From assembly GCF_000002425.4 (NCBI RefSeq), contig NC_037275.1, positions 11,419,310 to 11,483,309 of the forward strand: 64,000 nucleotides of DNA, given 5' to 3'. Shown here piece after piece: positions 9,539 through 22,600 of this stretch (its first letter is position 1; each line of letters opens with the position of its first letter). The translations under genes were made by a program, and so were the position numbers. Below the pieces are notes generated by a model, which did not search any database, was not told the DNA's origin, and saw only the letters and a list, made by a program, of their open reading frames with translations. The DNA comes from Physcomitrium patens. Lineage: Eukaryota > Streptophyta > Bryopsida > Funariales > Funariaceae.

Positions 9539-11371
9539 GAAGATGAAATACAATTCTAAGTTATTCAATCTTATTACAATTTTTTAGCTATAGAACATTT
9601 GGGATACAACAATACTTTGGACTTAATATCTAGAGATTTTTGATGATTTTAATTATAGAAGGTAGTTTAAATCTTTGTAAAATCATGTGATGTTTGTTTA
9701 AGATAAAAAAATCCATGTCATTGACTTAAAAAACTTTTTCGTCCATTATCTATATAAAAATAAAAATAATTTTTTATTTCAATAGATTTTATCAAAGATC
9801 TTTTAATTTCAAGCTCAAATGATTTTATATTTGTGATAGTAGATTATTTTTCTAAGATTTTATATTTAACATTATTTATAAAAACTATCACAATTGAAGA
9901 AACAACTAAATTTTTTCTTGACAATATTTATTAGTATCATGGATTACTAAAAGATATTATATTTGATAGAAAAATTCAATTTGTATCAAAGTTTTAGATA
10001 ATTCTTTTTAAAATATTGAAGATGAATATAAAATTATCTTTAGTTTTTTATCTTCAAACTAATAGATAATTAAAATAAAAAAAATTAAGTTTTAGAATAG
10101 TGTTTAAGATGTACCATTAATAACTATTAAAATGATTATAGAATTCTTTTTCTATTGGCAAATTTTGCTTATAATTACATGATATATTCTTCTATTCAAT
10201 AAATACCTTTCTTTGCTAATTATTATTATTATCCATAACTTGATATTTTTTATTACTAAAAATTTAATAATCCTATGGCAAAAGATTTGGAAAATTCTTT
10301 ATTAGAGCTACATGCAAAAATGAAGGCACAATTAAATAAACTTAAGGATGATACAAAATCAATGCACATTCCTAATGCAAGGAACAACTTCAATTCTATA
10401 TTATTAATAATATATGCTTACTATATTGTAATATTAAGTTTAGTTGCTCTTATGAAAATTTGGATTATTACAAACTTAGACCATTTTACATTTATAAAAA
10501 AACCAATTTAATTACATATCAATTATATTTATTAAAGTCTATAAAGATCTATTTTGTATTTCACATATTTATCTTTGAGCCATACAAGACAATAAATATA
10601 CCAATAAGAAGACAAATGTCACCTCTTCTTTAAGAAATAGATAATAATCAAGAATTTAAAGTGGAAAAAACTTTAGTTTCAAGGTAATGTTGAAATATAT
10701 TAGAATATCTTGTACATTGGTATGGATATGATATTAGTGAATGCACATGGAAACCAATAAGAAATCTTATATATGTAATAATTTTTTTGATATTTTTCAT
10801 TGACAACATAGAAAAAAATAAAAAATATAGAAATGAAGATGTGATCACTACTCTATATGGAATTCGTTCCTAAAATGGAAAATAATATCATGGACATACA
10901 TAATTATTTAAATAGCAAGTATTAGATAAAAAATAAATATAAGTAGATTTAATAATATCTTGTAGAGAAGCCTTTTAGAAGCTTTATAGATGTGGATTTA
11001 ACTTTATATATATTTGTAGTTGATTAGCAAGTTGGAAACGTGGCCAATAAATTGGCCATGTGGTGCACCTGTAAGAAACTTAACTTGCAAGTCAAACACA
11101 TGTCTTGTAAGTTGAACATATATTAGAAGTCTCATAAAATATTGCCACATAGCTCTTAGTTAGATAGTATATATAGAAGTAAGAGTGAAGCCTTCTTCAC
11201 TCGTATCAACACCTTTTTTGTAAGCTTTGTTTTAAAAATATCTAGTCTTTTTTTCTTTGGTAATAATTATTCAAGTTTTAATACTAAACTATTTTTGAGT
11301 GAATATCTATTCTTTTGAGTGACACAAAATTCTATTAAGGTTTTAATTGTTTATGATTCATATCCTTATTA
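8044..11371 (+). mobile_element. Decayed Ty3/Gypsy chromovirus remnant, family C
   Basis: Two diverged LTRs (about 8,044-8,582 and 10,886-11,371) match the clean solo LTR at 51,177-51,710. Between them the translated relics of RNase H (about 8,960-9,160), integrase (about 9,590-10,060) and a chromodomain (about 10,650-10,770) are still legible. The sequence is very AT-rich and differs from the family-A coding sequence mainly by C-to-T and G-to-A type changes, as expected for old methylated DNA. It is thoroughly broken (many breaks) and old. A (TA)16 microsatellite lies at 9,501-9,532. Confidence 0.85.
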
Positions 11372-11515
11372 TTATGGTATAGTAGAAGTATAACAAAGAA
11401 AATATACTTATAGAAATATTGTTGTAACAATATTGTATTGACTATAGATGTATGACCACTATAATGTAAAGTGCATTGCAATAATTAAAAAAATATGTAG
11501 TTAATACTAGAAGAT

Positions 11516-11555
<40 letters not shown>

Positions 11556-14080
11556 TTTATTTTTTATTATTATTTCAGTATATTAATCATATTAAAAAAT
11601 CTACTAAGAGATCTTTGTATCTATGATTTAATTTTAAAAAATTGTTGTCTCAATTGAAAGATGAAGACTTACTTGCTTCAAAGTTTCTTAATAGTTATTG
11701 TTTTTTCAAAAAATCAACTCAAAACAAGTATGTTGATACTTGTATTAAAAAATTAACATAAAATAAAGTTTAAATACTTGATATTATAATATATAAAATT
11801 TTATTTTATTTTAGTTTATTTTAGTTTAAGATAATATAATATTTTCAAACCATTAACAATGATTTTTTTGATATATATATATATATGTAGTTAATTTTTT
11901 TACATCAAATTTTTATTAAAATATAATAAAAAGTTAGTCTTTTTCAAAATTGTATCGAAAAAAAAAAGTAACAACTTAATATTGTAAATTTTTAGTTTTT
12001 ATAACAATCCAACATTTTTATTGTGAACCATTAGATTTAATGTTATTATATAATTACATAAAATCCAAATAACATTAAATAGTATTTGTTACAAATTCTA
12101 ATTTTTGTTCTTCAAAAGACAATTAAAATGTTTTTTAAGTCATTAAAAATGTCCTATATCCAAATAAAAGAACCATTAAGTTATTTGATAGTAATTGCAA
12201 TGGTCTTTGGAATCTCAAATGAGATGTTTTAAATCTCAATATCAATATTGAGGATTATTTCTATTAAATAAATAAATAAATATTTGATAAGATAATTTTT
12301 AATCATATAGAGTTAATTAAAATGTACATAATCTTAATATTGTTATCTTGTCTTTGGTTTTGAGATTTTCTCTTCATATAGCCTTTGAAAGTGGTAAAAT
12401 TATTTTTACTAAAGTCTTGAAAAATATGTACTAAAAATTATAAATAAATTATAAATATATTTCAAAAAGACTTTTAACCTTTTTGAGATATTAACTTAAA
12501 ATTAGAGCTATTTTATCCTATTTTATCCTACTCTAGTGATTTCTCATATAAATTTTATTATATCATTAAAAAATTTATTTTTTACTCAAATAATCAAGAA
12601 ATAATATCTTTTTTTTTAAGCTTCTTCTACCTACAAACTATTATTTATGAGGTTATAAAAAATAATAAATATGAGTAGGAAAACATTTAAGGCATTGGTC
12701 TTAAAAACTGAACAAAAATACTCACAATTAAAAGAAATTACTAGACTAATTAGGATAATTGCCTCTGAGACAATTATTGAGACAATTATTAAAACTCCGT
12801 TTTTAAGATTTTATACTTGACAATACTCTTGTAATCTATACAAAATTTAAAATCCTAATTAATATTTAAACAAAGAAATATACCTTTATAACTTAATACT
12901 TTCATATTAAAATAATACTAAAAAAATAGAAATTAGAAAATTCACTAATTGATATGCATTTGCAGAACTCACAATTATACATATATATATATATATAGTT
13001 TAAAAGAAATACAATATTGAAAGTTAATATGTATTTTTTTCATTTAAAAATTTAATATCATACCTGTGATAGATATTTTCATAAATTTCGTTGTTGTTAT
13101 ATATTTTATTTCATGCTTGTTCATTTAATTTATAAAATATTTCTTTTTGTTTATGTTTTTTTTGGTTGAATTCTTTGATTTTTTGAAAATATAGTATGAG
13201 TATAATTTATTATGCATGGATGGTATAAAGACATGGATGGATGTACATTCACACTGTAAAATATTTTCAAAGATCACATGTATTGTTATCAAAGGAAATG
13301 ATTAGAATTAACAAGAATTTGATATAATTGATTATATGATAATAAATTTAATTTGTGACCAATAGAAAATCAACAAGATAGAAAGATCAATGGTAATAGT
13401 GGCTTTGGGGATGTACTGTAAACAGATACAAAATCAAACATTTTCAAGCAACATTTACTTTAATCTCAACATTTTCTTTTGCTGTTACATCCAACCATGG
13501 AAGTATGAACATAAAAAAATAGGATAGGTTTTCATGTTGAGTCTTCAACATTGCATGTATACTATAATGTATACTACATTCAGTATATGATTTAATATAA
13601 AAATTCATTCTACCCAAATTCAAATATTTATCACCAACTTCTGAATTATATTTTTTAACACATTCATTTTATACTGAAAGGTTCAAATTTTAGTACTGGC
13701 CCTTCTAAACCTGGGTAAATTCTAATCTAATATTTAGTAAAATGTAATATTTTTAAATAAAAACATATACATTCATTAAATAAATATAGAAACATGATTT
13801 ATTGTAGTTATTAAAAAGTGAATGATAAACATTGTTATTGAGTGCACTAAAGAAGCATGAGTTTATCATGAACCAAATGTAAAATACACAATATTTAAGT
13901 TTAACTTATAAAAATATAATGACCTTATCAAAATTAAATTTTCGCATAAAAGCATATACATGCATAAATACATAAATAAATACGCCATAATATAAAAATT
14001 ATTACATTATATCTGCCATAAAATCAATTTAAGGAAATAATAAATTCATTTATAATAATTTCAATGAGAATTAAAATTTT
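11372..14080. other. AT-rich intergenic DNA without a recognisable gene
   Basis: I see no coding pattern on either strand. The stretch contains TA microsatellites (about 11,521-11,548, 11,869-11,886 and 12,981-12,998) and long A/T runs. It is probably old decayed repeat DNA. Confidence 0.6.
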
Positions 14081-14266
14081 GTGATATTGAATTCCAAAGG
14101 CTTTGTTCAAGGCTTCCACAAGCTCAGATGGGGAACACGGGAACACTTTTTGGGAACAAACATTGGGAACAACCTCATCCCTGGTGGACATAAGCCCTAC
14201 GCCTCCACAATTGAGGCTCTCTTCTCCAAGTTGCTCTCCGCTCGATCTCCGCAGCCGCTTTACGCC

Positions 14267-15691
<1,425 letters not shown>

Positions 15692-17032
15692 ATGGCAAAG
15701 GGAGTTATTTAGTGGAGATGACATGTCCCACTTTTCTTGTACTTGGATTTGCACAAGGGTTGTCCTTTTATCACCCATTTAAGGATGTACTAAATAGATG
15801 AATGCTGATCCAGCAGCGCATTATTTGAGAAACTGTGGAATGTGTCTGCTCTTCTGTTTAGTCGGTCTTGGAAAGACTTACCTTTTAGTTTCAAATATCC
15901 TACTTACATGTATGCGCGGTGAAAATTGGTATCAGTTGTGGCCCAGTGATATATCCAAGTCCACATTTGATTCGATCAAAGTCCGAGGCTGGTTTGAAGG
16001 AAATGGCAATGTCGTGCCAGAGTATGCTTTTCATTATCAAGTCTTTGCGATGGACATTTTTAGAGTGAATGCATGAGATTTGTTGTGGTCCTGCACCCGA
16101 AGGCAAGCTGCAGTCTTGTGAATATATTGGTTTTCCAATCGCAGTTGGATTTGGCAAGGTTATGTTGGGAGCGGCGTGGTACCAGGTCATTCGAGGTCAT
16201 TGGAACGCCTATGTATGTGGACATTGAATTATGTAACCAGTTGTGCATGAAAAGTTTTAATTATGCATGTGGATCCTGCGATTAGATACAAAGTTAAATT
16301 TGTGATGGGGATGGCGCAGTAGTTGAAATAACAGGATGGAAGAATCTCAGTAATCGAGTGACTCGTAGTAGTCTGAGTCACACATGATGCAGAACTGTGT
16401 AATTATCACTATGTAACTTATTGTTGTAAATGTTTCGCTACCTATTTACCGACAAAATAGTATTTAAATGAGCAGTCTGGGGGAAGGTGCCCTTGAAGTT
16501 TGCAAACAGGTACATATTTTCTTCAGAACATTTTCCTGTCATTTACATCTGAATTGAAGGTCAACTACCAATGACAATGACAATGGCAAGATAACTGAAA
16601 GCAATAGAACACAACCCAGTTTTTTTCTACACGAATGTACTCTATTGTTGACTGCAACTTTTTTTAAATATATCAATCAGATGATCACGACCCTTTACAA
16701 ACCTAAATTGACATGTAGATCTTTAAATTAGACGTATCATTTTAAAAACAAACGGTAGTGAACAAGGATGATTTACTATAAACTGTACTCGCAAAAAGAA
16801 AAGTATAAAAAGCATCAACTTAAGTAAGAGGCAATTCATTTTTGATACAAACCAAAAATGTTATTTGGAATTTTGGTTGTCATACAACTTGGTTGTAGAA
16901 AAGATATTTCTTGTTAGAGTTCTATTGTAATAGAAAGATAAAACAAAATGGTCCAAAGAATTGTAATGTGGAAAATGTTCTCAATTGTCTTTCCAAATCA
17001 TATTAATAATTCACTTCTAAATAATTAAAATA
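15692..17032. other. eL37 downstream region and intergenic DNA
   Basis: From the eL37 stop to about 16,450 the composition is gene-like, but I recognise no protein; the first part is probably 3' UTR. Beyond about 16,600 it turns AT-rich. Open frames here (for example 15,798-16,076 on + and 16,190-15,900 on -) resemble no family I know and overlap one another. Confidence 0.5.
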
Positions 17033-17236
17033 AGGGGAATGTTAAATAGATCCATTCTTTTAGTAAATAGATCTACCCTTGATGAAGAATATGATAATCA
17101 TGATGAATATGGTTGGTTTTTATTGATTTCAAATTGAATAATGAAAAAATGAATCTAAAAATCATCATTTTTTTTCATGATAGTTAGGATAGGTGGGTTG
17201 ATTTAATATAAAATTGAGTCTGTTTAACATTCCCCT
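17033..17236. mobile_element. MITE-like element with ~20-bp terminal inverted repeats
   Basis: The left end AGGGGAATGTTAAATAGA and the inverted right end AGGGGAATGTTAAACAGA pair at 17 of 18 bases. The 204-bp length, AT-rich interior without coding and flanking ATA/ATA (a possible 3-bp target duplication) fit a non-autonomous DNA transposon. The superfamily is unclear; a 3-bp duplication would favour a PIF/Harbinger relative. Confidence 0.7.
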
Positions 17237-18129
17237 ATAATAAAAGTACCTTATATTTATAATTGTTATCAAAATAATTTTAGAAAAAATTATTAATATT
17301 TAAACAGAAAATTCTAAATAATAAGAATCAAGATGTCATTTGAAATATTTTGAAAGCGTACGAACTAGTATGTTGTTTCTTATAATTATTTAAAATAATA
17401 CTCTATATAATATTTCAATATAGATTGTTTATACTGGAGGAATTCAAAATGAGATTGCTTCTTATAAAACTTGTTTCCAAAAGAAAGAATGATATTACAA
17501 ATATTTAATCTATACAAGAAATTGAAGAAAAAAAGTAATTAGGAATAATTAGGTGATTTTTTTATATATGTATATTTATATATGTATTACTGCTTCTAAT
17601 TTCTAATTAGAATCAATCAAATCTAATTTCAAGTTTTAAGTCTTATTCTTTTTTTTATATATTATCACTTAAGATTTTTTTTACTTTTAGATAGAAAACA
17701 TTCTAGATCCTCATGACTTCAACTACTATACTAATTGATAAGATAAGGTGTACGTATTCTTTTCTTAATATTGTATAAAATTAAAAATTATTTATTATAG
17801 TATTTGTGGATTAAATGATTTACCAAAAGTTTTAAAATTATGTTTATTTTTATAATATCTCTTCTGAATGAAATATTATTCTTTACCAAAAACTTAAACT
17901 TTGAAATTTTTGGAACCTCAACAGTTTTGGGGCACAAGCATTGCAAAAAAACTGGCATTTGGTCCATAATAAGGTCTTACTTTTACACAATAGAGCATTT
18001 TGAATCACATTTTACATCTCAAGTGATTCAATTGGTATTTTTAAAATTTATGACTTAATAAGCAACAAGAAAGGAATAAAATACAGGTAGATTTAGAAGA
18101 TATACTACCTTATAATACTCTCTTCAACT
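17237..18129. other. AT-rich DNA, no gene seen
   Basis: Low-complexity A/T-rich sequence. The frame at 17,840-18,058 has no family resemblance. Confidence 0.5.
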
Positions 18130-19250
18130 TTAGAAGAAACTAAAATATGATTAAAAGAGTTTGTGATAAGTCTTTATTTTGCAAAAGACTTCTATTCAAA
18201 GATAAGGAGAATTCTTAAAAACTATTTCAATCTTGCCTTTTTTTTTAGTAGATTCTTTCAAACAATGAAATGAATTGAATTATTTTTAGGATAAAAAAGA
18301 AACAATGTTTGTATTTTTACTAAGCTAAATAGATCTATATTATCTCTACTTTATTAGAAAAAGAACAAATGTCTAAGTATTGTATAAAAGGTAATATTAT
18401 ATTATTAGATCATCTTCTAAAAGAGTTTATTGTTTATCTTCTAAGTCATTTCCATGCCAATCCATAAGATTCTTATATTTAAGATCAACTTGAGAAAATT
18501 CAATTTCAACTCAATCAACAGAATGAATGATTATCAAGAAGGGCAAATAATTTTTGCTAAGACAAAGTGGAGGCTAAGAATATAGAAAATAACAATGCTA
18601 CAAATTTTTTCAAAGTGGTTAAGATAATTTATCCAAGTTTAATATTTAAAAATTAAAAAAAAAAAAAAAAAAAATCCTGAAAGAATTTTCTAATTAGAAC
18701 CTCAAGAAGTTGAAACTATTTATTTTAGTTTTTATTCTCTATTTTTTGAATAAAAAAACCAAATCTTTTGAATCATTATTAGCTTCCAACCTCTTCTCTT
18801 ATTGAATATCATTCCTTATAATATATATATGAAGACAAATTCAAATTTATGTAGGCATTTTAGTTTCAATCAAATTAAAAATTTATTAATAGAAATGACG
18901 AAGAAATGATTCCAAGTTTTAATGGAGTTAGTATAGAACTTTTAAAATTATTTGGGTATATTATTAGAGAAGACTATATCTCCATAATTAATCAAGTGTT
19001 ATTTCAGTGCCATTTTCTACAAAACATTATCAAAAGATTTATCACCTTCTTACACAAAGGGAACATTCAAATTTTACTAAAAAATTGGAGACCTATTGCA
19101 ATCAATCCATAGTAGTGAAGATGATCCATCCTAACCAAACCACCTTTATCTTCTAACAATTTATTCTTAACAATGTGTTGGTCACACAAGAAACTGTTAG
19201 TTGAGCAAAATCTTGTAATCAACCTCTTCTTCTCTTAAAATTAACTTTGC
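18130..19250 (+). mobile_element. LINE (L1-type) reverse transcriptase relic
   Basis: A plus-strand frame at 18,906-19,112 contains a stretch ending LLKNWRPIAINP, which matches the 'LxNWRPIxLLN' signature of L1-like LINE reverse transcriptases, preceded by residues resembling the GxSxELxK and NxVLxxxxLxxxxKxxxITLLHKG blocks. Downstream, about 19,120-19,240, a second frame reads like the following 'IHPNQTxFI...ILDNVLxxQE' block. Upstream, about 18,520-18,630, another piece resembles the 'KxxWxxxxDxNxxFFKxVK' block before the RT domain. The element is split by several stops and frame changes and no full copy remains, so it is an old 5'-truncated or decayed LINE. Confidence 0.55.
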
Positions 19251-19676
19251 TAAAATTTTGCTAAAGTATCTTGAGACTTCTCATTCAAAATTTTAAAAAC
19301 TTCGGATTTAGTGCCATTTTTTGTCATTTTGATCAAACTCACCTTCAAGGGAGCCAACACTGTCTCTGAGCTGCCATTGCATTTGCTACAAAATTGGATG
19401 GATCCATAGTCTGGTCAGCTGGGTGTGCTCAGACTACAACAAACATGACTCCAAGCTCATTGGTAAGTAAAAGCGTGTGAGTTGGGAAGCCACTAGACTG
19501 ATCATCTAGTCGAGGTGTGACATTGGTCGAAGATATGACGTCTTCCAGTGAAGTTTGTTGCCAGAATCCGGTGGTAGATTTTTTGCCAATCGAGTCTGCA
19601 GGAGCTCACTCAGATGGCCGACGTTTGGAAGCAATCGCATATGCATTAGTTGCTGTGATTGAACGCGCAAAGCAGT
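19251..19676. other. 3' flank of the dynein gene
   Basis: Moderate composition and no recognisable coding. It should include the 3' UTR of the minus-strand dynein gene; I cannot place the poly(A) site. Confidence 0.5.
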
Positions 19677-22600
19677 TCAGTCGTTCAGTGACAGAAGCAT
19701 GGCGACTCCCCGGCGTACCCAGTGATCAGGGTCCTCGATTGTGGGCAACTCCACGTTGAAGACGAAGTTGGAGGAGTGGCCCGTCGTTGCTAGCACGCCC
19801 CGTCGCTCAGATGTACGATACAATGGGCACATGTAGCATCTCTGACGCCTCTTCTTTGCCATCGTAGTTGGAAGAAGCCACAGCATGGGCGCATCTGAGA
19901 ACAGGATCTGACGAGGTGATGCAACATAGATCATTGTTAATGTCCCGCCAATTCGAAACGATCCACGCGGATCATTGCATGTGGATGTGTAATCTGAGAA
20001 CGACCAGTAACGTTGCAGAAAGACTTGATGAAATCTGCGCAAGAGTCTACCATGTGGACTTGAAACGAAGTGCTTTTTGTATATCTGGCAGACTGAATGA
20101 ATTGGTTGTGATGACAATCATCTGCACTCCTGGTGGCCAACTATTGTGATTGATTACGGAAACTGATTGATAGTTACCTTTTCATACGATTCCATGACGG
20201 AGCTTTCGTCGTCGTCCCAGCGAGCTCCATGCATGAACATTCCGTAGATATAACAGCCGTCCTCCGGCCTTTCGCTGTAATCGCCCACCTGCTTCAAGGT
20301 GTTGAACTCGAAGCAGACTGTGTCTATGGGAATCCTATATTTTCTGGCATAATTTTGCAGCACTCCAGTTAAAAATGCGTGTGTGAAGAAGAAGCCACTG
20401 ATCCAAAACTGAGCGGGAGGGCCATTGTCCATCCAGGTTTGGAGCATGTTGAGCCGAGCCACAAGATCATTGAAGTAGCTGCCAAGAGGCATCATGGTGG
20501 GGTAGCTGGAGGGTGCCCACAAAACCGGCATCTTTAGGTCGAAAAAGTTGTTCGACAAGGTCTCGATTGCGCTCGACATAACGACCAGTCCTTGGAGTGC
20601 CTTCAGGAGCGTCCCCAAGCTCGAACGGATCACCTGGCAGTCACAAGACATTATAAGCAGTGAGAATGTCGTTTTTGTGGATTTCTGTATGTGGTGAATG
20701 TGCTCCACCAATATCATCGAGCACCTGATTTACGTAAAAAAATGCGACAGTTGTACAAGTTAGTATTAGTGCAACCACGAAGGGTTTCATTTGATGTCCG
20801 ACGTACATCTGTGAGCTTGTTGAACCGAACCATTTCCTGAACAAGAACCGAGTTCATGCTCTCGTCGTAGCGGACAGGGTACTTGAATCGGGCTAACTCC
20901 AAATCGAAGGAGGGTGGCAGTCGATTCCGCTGATCAACCACGATATCCATGATAATTCTCTCCCGACTTCGTCCCTCGCCTGTTTTACTTTGGGCCTGTA
21001 GGCACTCAAGATTGGCACGGTTTAGTTGTTCTCGAATTTGTGTCGTCAATTCGTAGAAGAACTTAGGTTAACTGCTCCTGAAGACAGTCTTATTCATCTG
21101 AAATCACCAGCTATTGTACACTAATTATTTGATCATGCACAATTATTTACTTGCACCCCACGCAATCCCTTTGTGCTGGCTAGCGTTGCATTCTAGAATA
21201 AAAAAATTCAGTGAATTGGTTTGACCTGGGTAGAGCGTATTGAGCTGAGTAGCAGGTCCACTTCTTGTTGATCCTTTGTGATGTCAGCATTCTCATGTAA
21301 GCCAAGGACTTCCGGTGTGGCAATAAGGGGAAATTTTTTAATATGGTCGACGTAATCCTGCCATTCGCAATCTTCGGGGACGTAGTAGATGCCAGAGGGC
21401 GACAGCCTGTACTCGTGTTCCAGAATCTCAGGATGGTAGATGACGGCAAGGATGCTGAGAAGTGTCCTCCTGTCATGGCCGTCAGTCACCCTGCCGCCAT
21501 AGTTGCACTCTCCCGTCACATAGTTCAGCGCCTGTGCATAAATTAGGGGTCAAAAGTAATCGTGAAAATTGGTCATTTCAGTTCAGAATTCCTCCCATGA
21601 TTCATGTTTTTCTTGATTACCCGTGTTTTTGGCCTTCTACACCACTTTTCTTTGTTCATTGATTTTAGCTGCGAACTGCTGACCAGGATAAGTTATGGAG
21701 AATGAGTACATACCTTCCATGGTACGTTATCAGGCCATTCGACGAGGAAAGATTGCAACTGCCTCATGCTAATTTTCAAGTCAGGATCACTGAATTGGTA
21801 GGGAATGTTCCATCCAAGAGGACCGAACTTCACACGCTCCTGGACGGCAGCGTGGAAAAAGCAAAGCCCAAATAACATTTTCCTCCAAACTGGACCTTTG
21901 TCCCCTTGGATCTCGTTAAAATAAATTGGATCATTTACAGGATAACTTGAATAGCTCTGATCCAACAATCGAACCCCAGGTAAAGCTTATACTTACCTTT
22001 TAAACATAAAACCAAACACAAGCGTACCTACTACAATGACAAATACATCCTCTCTAAAAGAGGATATGTACAGGATGGAAGAAGCAACCCAGAAGTGCTT
22101 GAAGATTGCAAGAAGAGACCGGAGCTATCCATAATTGCTTATGCAAGATACCGAGTTTTATACGGCACACAAGTCTGGTCTACATGCAATGAAAGCGTTG
22201 AGGGGTTGAAGAGGGACATTTATCGGGATCCTTTGAGAGCACTTCTCCAGATGCCGTTACCTGAAACCATGTGCAACGTGTATGAAACATGTTCTGAACC
22301 TTACCTGAATCATATTTGCTCGTAGTCCTTTAGGCGACTCATTTGTCATCTTAACTCCACTCTGGAGAATAGCTACGGGAAATTGATTGGATGGGTAGCT
22401 TGTAAGCCATAACCGGAACCCGACGTTCGTTGTTTCAACTGTAAGATCCTCGCAAATCTTTTCCAACGACGGCATCCACGAAGGGGCCAGGTGACAATTT
22501 TGCAGCACCACCCAATCTCCATTTCTTATTCCTGATGAAATCAACTCCGCTGCTTTTGGCCCTTGTCCTTGGCCAAGTGAGATCGTGACAACCTGAATAA

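Noticed and set aside
10275-10511. 78-aa plus-strand frame in AT-rich DNA
   Set aside because: It lies within the decayed family-C integrase/chromodomain stretch and is part of that fossil, not a host gene.
15798-16285. Several short frames after eL37
   Set aside because: They overlap on both strands and match no known family; the first part is more likely 3' UTR.
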